From Pterobdella sp. o SKG-2022 (taxonomy: Eukaryota > Annelida > Clitellata > Hirudinida > Piscicolidae): a stretch of 64,000 nucleotides of DNA. This document shows, in pieces, positions 1 to 15,500 of the stretch. Within the stretch, counting starts at the first letter, position 1. Each line of letters starts with the position of its first letter. A program made the position numbers and the translations under genes. A model generated the notes under the pieces. It had not been told where the DNA came from, made no database searches, and saw only the letters and a program-made list of their open reading frames with translations. The stretch spans positions 24,634,359-24,698,358 of the forward strand of contig OZ038322.1 in the NCBI GenBank assembly GCA_964035795.1. The letters are read 5' to 3'.

Positions 1-65
1 GTGATGTTGTGATCAACTTTTGATTGCAATAGTGAGTGGTACGAGTGAAAAGACGAAGTTCATAC

Positions 66-5141
<5,076 letters not shown>

Positions 5142-5949
5142 CTAAAATTTATTTTTATGTCTTTTTACCATCAAAAGTATTTTAGTCATTGTGGTTTTAA
5201 CGATGTAAATGATATTATGTTAGTGATTCAATAAATTTGTAAGCCACACCATTAAATTTTATTGAAAGCTAAAAAATAATTACAAATACCGCATTACATT
5301 ACAAAGCTAAAAAATAAGAAATTCCATTAAATTCCTAAAATGAACCTGAAGAAGAATAATATCTTAAATAGGTCTTTAAATAATTAGTTCTAAATAACTT
5401 TCCTACAATTAAATTACAATTAGAGGTTTTTAAAAATGACATTTGAAAAATATTAAAAGTGAATTACTTTTAAAAATCGAATCAGTCATGAGCAAACTAT
5501 ATTTTTTTCACATTATGTTTAAAATCATTTAATATCATTTCATTAAACAATATTTGAGAAAAAAATGTTTTATAAAAACACAATGACGCTATTGAAATAT
5601 TAAAACTTCATTTAGAAAAAATAGTTTAAAATGTTATAGTTAGTCTTTATGGGGTTTCAAATATTTATTTTGACAGTTATTCGGGTGAATTTGAAGTTTT
5701 TAAAATTTTGAATAATTTCGAACCCTTCAAACATATTCGATGTTTAGAAAACTTGAAATGAAAAAATGTTGATTTCTCGCTTAACTTTTTTGCTGTGCTA
5801 CTTTTAAAATCATGAATAATTTTTAATGAAAAAGTTTTTGAAGCTATAAATATTTTTTCCATCCATCTCGTTTTGAATATTATTGAAGTCAAACAATTTT
5901 GCTATAATATTTGAACAAATTACATAAAAAGTTCTAAAAAATAACTTTT
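5142..5949. other. AT-rich stretch without a supported gene
   Basis: This should contain the 5' part of the TrxR gene, but I could not find a convincing N-terminal exon on the minus strand. A 71-codon minus frame at 5677-5892 is low-complexity Lys/Ser/Phe-rich and has no family signature. Confidence 0.5.
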
Positions 5950-5959
5950 TTTGAAGATA

Positions 5960-7560
5960 TATATACATAATTAATTTTCGTCTTTAGACATAATCACAGT
6001 TAACAATGAGTCCCAATAATTCGTCGATACGCATCTTTATCGATTTTTTCAATGTTGTCCATGTTTAATTTGAGAGAGTTCATGTCATTTATTAATGTGT
6101 TGAGAAGAGTTGATGGTGGTCTGCCTCTTTTTCTCTTGGAATTCTTTAGGGCTTTTTCCAAAATATTTTTTGCTGGCGGGTCGTTACGGCATATGTTTCC
6201 CAGCATTTTCAACCTTCTCAGTCTCACTTTCTGGTGCAGAGGTGGTATGACGGAGTCGCATTCTTCGTTTTTCATAACATTTGGCCAATGAACTTTTTCC
6301 AGTCTTCGTATGTGCTTTCTTTGGAAGAAGTCTATTGAGCTTCTGATGCTTTTAGAGTCTGCCCAAGCACTGTAGCCATATAGGAAAATTGAGAAAACGT
6401 AAGCTTTATAAATTCTTATTTTTTCTGTATACTTATCCCACTCTTCCAAATTGGGTTTAATCTGTTCCTCGCTAGAGTTGCCAGAGTTTTCCTTTTTTTG
6501 ATGTCCTCACATGTACCGACGTAGCTTTCAAGGATTTTCATTGTCTTCCACACAGTGTTCTCTTCATTAATCAGCCTTTCTTCCGTTTTACTTTTGTTGA
6601 GCGTAAGACCCCATTTGCGGAATATTGCTTCAATTTCATCTAGTTTAATGTCACTTAGTGAGACGAAATTTACGTCATCGGCGTAAATGAGCTCATAGGA
6701 GTTTTCTGGGTAGGTGGTTCTTATCTCTTTCATGCATGCTTCTAGGTATACCGTGAACAAGACAGGGCTCAGAGCATCTCCTTGAGGGCATCCTATGTTT
6801 GTGGTGAAGCTTTTGCAAGTGTTTTTATTGTATCTTATGGCTAAGATGGTGTTTGTTGAAAGAAGTTTGATTATTTTGAGTTCAGATTCTGGGATTATGG
6901 TGCTTAACTTTTCTATAAGTTTTTTCCTGTTTATGATGTCGAAAGCGGATGACAGATCAATGCTGGTTATTTTCATTGTACATCCTGATTTCACTTTGTC
7001 TTCTATTGCTATTTTATGAGCCCATAGGATGTATGTTGTGGAACTAGTTGGTCTGTATGCTACTTGGGTAATGGAAAGGTCTTATTCTATTGAGTATTAT
7101 TAATGATAAGACTTTTCTTATTGTGTTTAGTAAGATGACAGGCCTTGTGTTTGCCGGAGAAAGAGGTTTGCCCTTTTTTGTTAATGGTATAATGATGCCA
7201 TGGTTGAATAATAATGCCATGGTTGAATAATAATGCCATGGTTGAAGATTGATTGAGGAAAATTGTTGCTTTGAAGCTCTTTGTTTAATGCCATTGTAAG
7301 TGTTTTTTTTTCATATTTGTTCCTAAGAGTTTGAGTTCTTCACTGAAGATGTTGTCTTCTCTTGGAGATTTGTTGGTTTTCAGTTTCTTTATAGCATTTT
7401 CCACTTTGAAGATATTTATTTCATTTATTTTGCTTTTATTGTATTGTTGTTTTGTGTGTTGGTTGTTTGAAGATATATGTAAGAAAATTCATTTTTGGGG
7501 TTGAATGTTGAAGAAGTTCTTTTACTGAGTTTTTAACTAAATATAAAGTCTTTTATTTTA
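5960..7560 (-). mobile_element. non-LTR retrotransposon (reverse transcriptase), degenerate, family L-a
   Basis: Minus-strand pieces of one reverse transcriptase. N-terminal ENAIKKLKTNKSP (about 7370-7400) and RPVILLNTIRKVLSLIILN lead to an open block at 6416-6994 with SIDLSSAFDIINRKKL, GCPQGDALSPVLFTVYLEA and the catalytic ELIYADDVNF. A second frame at 6000-6449 gives the C-terminal RRLEKVHWPNV and LGNICRNDPPAKN. At least two frameshifts break it. No endonuclease is visible, so the clade is open. A short tandem of a 19-bp unit at 7196-7245 disturbs the frame. It stands head to head with a related element at 7577 on the plus strand. Confidence 0.85.
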
Positions 7561-7730
7561 AATATATAACTAATTGATCCTATGGAACACAAACGCAATC
7601 TCATTCGAAAAGAATTGAAAACTTTTTCTCAATCAATAACAAATAATAATATTGATCAAATAACTAACATCATAAATGGCACCCCAATGACAAAAAAATG
7701 TTTGAAGCCACAAAAAACTACATATGAAAC

Positions 7731-7930
7731 NNNNNNNNNNNNNNNNNNNNNNNNNNNNNNNNNNNNNNNNNNNNNNNNNNNNNNNNNNNNNNNNNNNNNN
7801 NNNNNNNNNNNNNNNNNNNNNNNNNNNNNNNNNNNNNNNNNNNNNNNNNNNNNNNNNNNNNNNNNNNNNNNNNNNNNNNNNNNNNNNNNNNNNNNNNNNN
7901 NNNNNNNNNNNNNNNNNNNNNNNNNNNNNN
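7731..7930. other. assembly gap (200 N)
   Basis: Exactly 200 undetermined bases. The round length suggests a placeholder rather than a measured distance, so linkage across this point is uncertain. Confidence 0.99.
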
Positions 7931-8478
7931 AAGTTAAACATATGTCTTTGGATCGGTTGTTTGAAAATGATACAAGCGATGTCTTTAAGTTGTGGAAAGT
8001 TAAAAATATGAGTCAAAATGTCGATCTGTTGCAGATTGGTGATTTCAAAATTCTCATCAACAACGATTGTTCTTATGTTCCTTTCCGTTTTCTTGAAAAT
8101 CTCGATGTATTAATTCTCAACAGTTTCAGCTTGAGTGCATTGAATTGGCTCAACTCCGCTTTGGAGTCAGGAGTGGCAAGATCCAATATTGGACTTCTAT
8201 TCAACAATGCTCTTGCTATTTTACAACAAAAAAAACTAACTTTTTCTACAGATAAAGAACAACCAGAAGATAAGCTTCTTGTTTCTGAATATTGCGTTTT
8301 GCAAAAGCTTTTTTCTAATTTGAGTCAAAACAATATTTCTGTTCAGTCAACCATTCTTTCTGAGAAATTCAAACCGATTCTTCTTTATCATAAAATCGGT
8401 TTTGGTTCTCTCAAACTCTATCCTCTTTCTCCTTTTGTAGAATCAAAAGAATATAAAGAGTTCGAAAAGTCATTTTAA
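7931..8478 (+). pseudogene. MAP1-family (microtubule-associated protein 1/futsch) N-terminal fragment
   Basis: Open from the assembly gap to a TAA at 8476-8478, about 180 codons. It reads VDLLQIGDFKILINND, then FLENLDVLILNSFSLSALNW, GLLFNNALAI and finally PILLYHKIGFGSLKLYPL with a KEYKEF tail. This order matches the metallo-beta-lactamase-like N-terminal region of MAP1 heavy chains: IGD-x-ILV-D, L-x-x-LD-x-VLLTH, then the P-x-x-LFxKMG-x-G-x-L-x-x-Y-x-L-x-P block. Family members run on for many hundreds of residues, so this is a fragment. It has no intron and is boxed between the gap and reverse transcriptase sequence. It could be a retrocopy fragment, an exon stranded by insertions, or an assembly mis-join. 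Confidence 0.7.
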
Positions 8479-8484
8479 GCTTAG

Positions 8485-8559
8485 AAGCTCTGTTTTTTCA
8501 GGTCTTTCACACAAGCCTCTAGATACACTGTGAACAGAACTGGGCTTAAAGCATCACTT
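8485..8559 (-). mobile_element. short reverse transcriptase fragment
   Basis: Minus strand reads DALSPVLFTVYLEACVKDL, the same box as in the 5960-7560 element. It is wedged between the MAP1-like fragment and the resumption of the plus-strand LINE. Confidence 0.75.
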
Positions 8560-10394
8560 ATATGAAACCGATAATCAAAGACAGTAACGGAAAAATGATA
8601 ATATGCCACAAAATCAAAACAAAAATTGTCTCTAAATATTTCCACTTAAAGTACAAGCACCCAATCATCAACAAGACCTTCAAACCACCAACCAACAACA
8701 ACCAAACAAACATCACTGAAGACGAAGTCAAGACAGCAATTTCATGTCTGAAAAATGGAAAAGCATGTGGCCTTGACAACATCAAAGCAGAAAAAATCAA
8801 ATCTGCACCAGCCATATATATATCAGCTTCAACTGAACTGCTCAATGAAATTGTAAATGAGCAAAAACCCACAGAAAACATTACTGATGGGAACCTAATC
8901 CTTCTGCAAAACTCAATAAACCAAAAGGAAATATCAAAAATCTCAGACCTATAATACTTTTGTCCACGATTAGAAAAACCCTGTCGACAATAGCTTTCAA
9001 AAGAATTATTGACGATGTTGATGCATATCTTTCGGCTTCTCAATCCGCATATCGCCGAGGTAGAAGTACAAGTGATATAGTATGGACCCACAAATGGCTA
9101 TGTGCATTAGTACAAAATAAGAAAGAAAGTTTCAAAATACTAGGAGTAGACCTGAGTAGTGCTTTCGACCTTATAGATCGGAGAAAATTATCTGAGATAC
9201 TGAGAAACAATAAAACCCAAAGATCTCAGAATAATACACAAACTATGAATGATACTGGAATAAACGCTCGTTTTGGAAGTATAACAACCAGAGTCAATAC
9301 AGAAATAGAATCTTTTCAAGGAGCTGGACTCAGTCCCATTCTTTTTGTGGTTTACTTGGAAGCGGCTCTCAGAGAAGCTCGATCTCAGCTCAAAAATGAA
9401 ATCATACTTGAAATGATCTACGCAGACGACATTGATTTCATAGTTAAAAACGACAAGACTGTTGAATCATGTATCAGTATAATAAACAAAACTTTTCGAA
9501 AATGGAACCTTAGATGCAACTTCTCTAAAACAGAAATCACCAATCTCGAAAGAAGCAAAGATTAATCGTAGAGACTCATGAAAAAAGTTGGCTCTTTGCT
9601 AGGAGACGACGAAGACAGTAAAAGAAGACAGACACTCTCTTCTATCGTGTTTGGAAAGCTATCGAACTTATGGAAAAAAGCTAAAAAGTGTCAGAAAGAA
9701 GAAAAATCAATCTCTACAAAGCCTTAGTCTTTCCTATACTCACATAGAACTGTGGAATATGGGCTCTCAAAACAAAATCTTGGCAACTCATTGATGCCCA
9801 TCTATAGGAAACAACTAAAAAAACTAGTGGGCATTACTTACCCTAGAGTTATCAGTAACAAGACTCTTTATGAAAAAACCAAAATTACTCCTATAAGCCA
9901 ACATGCCGCTAAACTACGGTGGAGTCTGTTAGGTCACATTCTAAGATCGAATAAAAACTTGCCAGCCAGAAAAGCAATGGAGATATATTTAAAAAATATC
10001 GAAACTAAATACCCTGGTTTCAGAAGAAGACTTCGTATAATACTATCAACTGTCTTATCAAAAGACCTAAAAAGAGCCGAAACAATTGCTTCACGTGAAA
10101 ACCTCAAAATAGCACTAAAGCTATCTTCTATAGACGATTTAACTGAGCTTCGCAAGATAGCTGAAGACAGAAAACAATGGAAACTTCTCGTTGGAACAAT
10201 TAACCTCAACTATTTCTTCCAACAGTAATCCCATTTTATCTTGTTTTCTCGTTCTGATTGTTGCTCGACAATATATTCAATGTTTACATTTTTATTCTTA
10301 TTTTAATTTTACTGTGATAGGTGTGATGATATCTTTGATAGATTTGTCGTATTCCTTTAATAAAATCAATTGAACCAATGGAATAGAATTATCG

Positions 10395-12275
10395 TATAAT
10401 AATATAATAATAATTAGATATTTATATAGCCCCTTTTACGCATCGTTCAAAGGCGCTCTGCTACGAACTGCTTGAAAAGGTAGGCTTTTAAATTTCTAAG
10501 AAAAATAGGATAGAGAGACAATTTAAGATAAGGAGGAAGAGAGTTCCAGAGAAGTGGACCAGAAAAAGAAAAAGCAGATTTAGCATAGGAGTGAGAGAGA
10601 GAGAGATAATGAAAAGTTGAGAACGAGTAAAGGACAGTAGGCCGTCACGTTTAGGAGGGAGTAAAAAGTTAGAAAGATAGGACGGCGAGGTAGAGCGAAA
10701 TTTTGTACATAAGAGTACAGATTTTGAAAGAAAAGCAAAAGTGAGGAGAAAGCCAGTGAAGATCGACAAGAGATGGAGAGATATGGGAGAATTTAGAAGT
10801 ATGAGAGACCAGGCGTGCAGCAGAGTTGAAAGCTTTAACTAGAGGGTAGAAAGTAGCTTTAGGAAGATTAAAGTATAAAGAGTTGCAGTAATCAAGTCGA
10901 GAGAGAACAAGAGAGCAGACAAAAATCTTAAGAAAGGCATCATCGAGATAAGAAGAGATCTGTCTGATACGACGTAAGTGAAAAAAAAACAAGAAGAAGC
11001 AACAGAGAGGATTTGAAGATTAAAAGAAAGAGAAGAATCGAGGAGAAAGCCAAGACAACGAATAGTGGAGGAAGGATAGATAGTTAGGTCAGAAATTTTA
11101 ATGGGAGGGAGAGAGGAAGGAAGAGATTTAGACTTAGAAAGATAGATAAAATTAAATTTCGAGGGATTAAGTTTTAGATGCATGAAGTCGCTCTATGAAA
11201 GAATAGAAGAGAGACAGAGACTAAGCCTATCAAGAGTAGAAGAAAGAGGAAAAGAAGAGAAGATGTAGGTGTCGTCAGCAAAAAGCTGACTTTGAAAAGA
11301 AAAAGATTCGATGAGACAAGGGAGATGAGAGATGTAAAGAATAAATAGAAGAGGTCCAAGAACAGATCTCTGAGGAACACCAAAAGGAACAGAAAGAGGA
11401 GAAGAAGAAGAGTTGTTAATAGAAACAGTGGAGGAACGGTTAGAAAGATAGGAGGTAAGCCAGAAAAGGGAAGAGCCGAAAATACCGAAAGAGGAGTTGA
11501 GATGCTGCAGTAAAAGTGAGTGGTCAACAGTATCAAAAGCAGAAGAGAAGTCAAGAGAAAAGAGAAGAGAAAGATTACCAGAGTCGGAAGCTAGAAGAGC
11601 ATCATTAGAGATTTTTAGAATGCAGGTTTCACTAGGGTGAGAGGGTCGAAAGCCGAATTGGGTAGGGAGTAGAAGATTGCTAGAAAGAGGAAAGTTTGAA
11701 AGTTGGAGGAAATAGCTTTTTCGAGAATTTTGGAGAGAAAGGAAAGGTTAGAAATAGGACGGTAGTTGGAGATGATAGAAGGATCGAGAGAAGGTTTTTT
11801 CAGTATTGGAGTAACGATAGATGATTTAAAGAAGGTGAAAAGATAAGAATTAGCTAGAGAAAAGTTAATAAGATTGAGAATAATGGGTTAGAAGAAAGAG
11901 GAAAGATCATTAAGGATTTTTGGAGGAATAAGGTCAAGGGAGCAGGAAGATGAAGATACAGATTTGATGATGGAGATGAGGTCTGTGAAGGTGATAGGCG
12001 AAAAGTGAGAAAAAGAGACAGAGGCAGGAGAAGATGCTGAGCGATTAGTTCTAATAGAAAGAATCTTGTTGTGGAACTAGTCCTGAAAATCTTGAGAAGA
12101 AAAAGGAAGAGGAGGGGCTTGTTTGGAGAGAATGCGATTAAGATTTTTCCAACGAGAGGAAGAAGAGGAAGCAGAAATAAGAAAATTTGAATGTTTGGAG
12201 TGGAGGAGAAAGCGATAGGTTGATAGGTGAGAAAGCCAAAGAACGAGAGGAAGAAGAGGGAGATAAGTATAAACT
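10395..12275 (-). mobile_element. L2/CR1-type LINE, 5'-truncated, strongly pyrimidine-biased
   Basis: Minus-strand frames in order: VTPILKKPSLDPSIISNYRP, then LSLLFSLDFSSAFDTVDHS, GVPQRSVLGPLLFILYISHL, the catalytic QLFADDTYIF (about 11264-11290), LNPSKF, TIRCLGFLLDSSLSFN and LSRLDYCNSLYFNLPKA. The 3' end on the minus strand reads GGGGCTATATAAATATC followed by ATT/ATA repeats at 10395-10425, the usual L2-type end. Several frameshifts inactivate it. Sense codons are almost all T/C-ending, so the plus strand is a 1.8-kb near-polypurine tract. It ends about 230 bp before the RhoGEF start. Confidence 0.9.
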
Positions 12276-12507
12276 ATATAATGACTTTTTTCAAATTTTC
12301 ATCAATATTTTAAAAATATTCATCCGCAAAAAATATTTAAATTTTATTTTTTTATGACTTTCATATATGTACTGCATCCCATCGTATGAAGATATTCAAT
12401 TATTGTCTCGATTCATTTTTTGGAATATTGTTGTAGGACAAATTATAAATATAAAATGCTCAATATTTATAAATTTTAAACTGATTTTATGTAATTTATT
12501 TTCAAAA

Positions 12508-15500
12508 ATGGATTCAAAAGACTCAGAAGAAAAAAGACCGCTCAGTTTTGCCTCAAATTCTTCAGAAGGATCTCAGTTTATCATTTTGAAAAAGACGGAA
12601 CAAACGCAACTTGGTGAAAGTTTTTTGGAAAATTCCGAAGGATGTGTTCAAGAAAATTACTCTGTTCAAAATTCTATCTCAAAATTTCCTAGCGAACCTT
12701 GTATTTTAAATAATGTAAAACAGATAAAAGCAAAATCATCTAGCTTATGTAATTTTTACCAATATTATTATGATCAATTTTTGACCGCGAAGTCTAATAA
12801 ATTTGATAAAAATAATGAGGAAATGCGTAATGATGCTTCAAATTTCGGAACTTCAATACGCAATGTAATAAAAGAATTAGTTGAAACAGAGAGTTCATAT
12901 GTGAAAGACTTACAAGAGATCATTGAAGTTGTAATCTTTCTCAAAATATTAGTATGAATACACTAAAGATTGTTTTTAACCAAAATGTTTGTATGCACAG
13001 GGCTACATGGATCCAATGAAAACAAATTTGAAACATAACTTTCATGACTGTGATAGCATTTTTTCAAATATTTCTTCGATATACACTTTCAACAAGTTTG
13101 TGCCACCCCTACTTCAGATAAAATATTTCAAACATGCATAATATTATATTATTAAAGATAATTAAAATGATTTTCTTCAAGATCTTTGTTGAAAAAATTG
13201 GAAGAAAGTGGTTATGATTCTGTTCTTGTATGCAAAATATTCATCAAAAACTATCAGAATTTTTTTCTTTATTCCGAATATTGCTCAAACTACCCAAAGT
13301 GAGCTGAAACATTATTTAATAATTTGGCATCAAGTTCTCAATATCACCAAAGGAGTTTATATTTTTCTCACTCTCAAGTTAATGCCTTTTTGAAAGTATT
13401 GTTTAAACAGATGCTAAAAGCTATTTATAAAAAATGATTGAGTCAAAGTAAAAAAATAATATCAATTTCATGAAAACTCCAAATATACACAAATACTTTT
13501 CTACAATGAATCATCAAACATAACACACTATTGGTCACCAGACACACATTCACACATAACTAGGTCAATGCTTCACAGTATCAGCCATAACTCTCTTTAA
13601 TCTTGTATCATTTGTAATAGTAATAAATCTAGTAGCATTTAATGCTTAATTATAAAGTTTATAGTATACACATTTTCTTGTTTTAAAAAATACTTTCTAT
13701 TATTTGAAGCATTAATTTTGAATCAAACTCCTATAGATGCTTGGAAATATTAGAAAAGTACATGAGTAGGAATAACACTCATCATTTTTTGACCTCCCTC
13801 CAAAAATCCCTCTCTCACAAACTGCCATTAGCCACCTACCTTCTGAAACCAATACAACGCATCTCCAAATACCATCTTTTTTTCCAGGTTTGATTATCTT
13901 TTTAGTTTGGTTAATTTTTCATTGTTACCCACCCACTCTGATAAGGTTAAGCTTGAAGACAAATTTTGTCTCAGCATTTTTATTGCTTTTGTGTTTAATT
14001 TTTCATAATGGATTTCTAGCTTTTATTATCTTTTTCACATGCTCATTTTTGCTTTTATTTCTTCAGACAGTTGATTTTTTAATTGCGCACACTAGATAAA
14101 ACATAGAAAACATGACTAGACAATATGATTCTCAAATTTTTATAATTTATGCATTGAAGGAATCCAAGATTACTTTATGTCCTCTTGTCTTTCTTTGCAA
14201 TTTTCCCTGCATGTCATGCTCCATCTGTTTTTGATAACATGCATCCTTATAAAATTAATCTGTGGAAGAAGCTATAAACTGCCAATATATAGCTTCAAAT
14301 AGCATATCATGTTTCCTTCAATTTTGAATGCACACTAACGATTTTAAAGATTCTCCTACACTCAATTACGTTATGTTTAAAACATTACAAATAGATAACT
14401 TTGATATATAAAATAGTTAAAAATCAAGTTTGTATACTTCATAATGTGAGTTCAACTTACTAAAAGCTTCGTGTTATTATTCAGTTAATAAAAGTGTCTG
14501 CTTCAAATCTTTTTCAATATATAACCATTTATAATATTATATTTGTTCTTTTGTTTTTTGATTTCTCAACGTTGAGTTCAAGAAGAATTTATTACCACAG
14601 TCTTCTTTTTTTCATAAGCTTTCTTCACATTCTTAATTATATAAGGCATCAATCTTAAGCGTTTCACCCTAAACTTTTGTCTGTATGCTCATTATTGCTT
14701 TTGCTTAAAACGACTCTTTAGTTTTCACTTTGAAAGCATTTCAAGGTGAAGTTAAATCATTGGAATTGTATATAGTTTGGTTTATGAGGGGGGTTTTGTC
14801 ATTCATCAAAATTTGAATCTCTCATCTTAAATTCCATTCTTTCATTATTATGGACATTTCAATTTATTTAACCCTTTTATTTAACTTATAATCCTTTCAT
14901 AAATTAAATAAAATTCAGGATAAACCAGTTTTAAGCTTATAATATCCATTTTTTTAAGATCTATTGGCCAATATAACTTGAGAATGTCAATTTGCACTAA
15001 AATATTTTTTCTATTTTTGAGAAATTGCGTTAGATTTTCAATTTTTATCCTAATTAATTCACAATTGACTGAGTCTGCTAATTGTTTTAAGGATCCTGTT
15101 ATAGATATTGCACTGTTTCATATATAGATTGGTTCAAATATTCATTAAGAATTATTACTTGATAGACAGTATGCGTTTTTAGAGTAAATATTTTCTAGAG
15201 GCTTCCAAGTATCACTTTCTATGCCACTCAAATGTTTCAAAACACTTCAATTCAAACAATGTTCTTTAAAGTGCATACATATGTATTAACAACAAAATCA
15301 AGTTTTAGTCAAATCAATTATATTTTGGTACGAATCAAAACCTCACAGTTCTAAGGTGTATTTAATTTTTAAAGAACTAAAGTTTACTACAAGTTCAAAC
15401 TTCTCAAGACCTCACTCAATCATTTAGGCATGTTACCTTAAAAAGCAGATTATTCAAGTGTGTTTGATAATGTTAAAATGTCTCACATGGAGATTTGTAT

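Larger units (their letters stand above)
7577..10230 (+). mobile_element. non-LTR retrotransposon related to the 5960-7560 element, interrupted by gap and foreign insert
   Basis: Plus strand. The piece 7582-7730 carries an N-terminal region, and in an alternative frame the word KMFEATKNYI. After the interruption it resumes at 8561 with MKPIIKDSNGKMI and AISCLKNGKACGLDNIKAEK. A block at 8960-9565 has SQSAYRRGRSTSDIVW, GVDLSSAFDLIDRRKL, GAGLSPILFVVYLEAALREA and MIYADDIDF. The block 9752-10228 gives the C-terminal HAAKLRWSLLGHILRSNKNL. Frames are broken at about 8954, 9565 and 9750, so it is inactive. Conserved words match the minus-strand element upstream. Positions 7731-8559 do not belong to it. 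Confidence 0.85.

Noticed and set aside
8558..9091. 177-codon minus frame
   Set aside because: It is opposite the plus-strand LINE reverse transcriptase, whose motifs are unambiguous.
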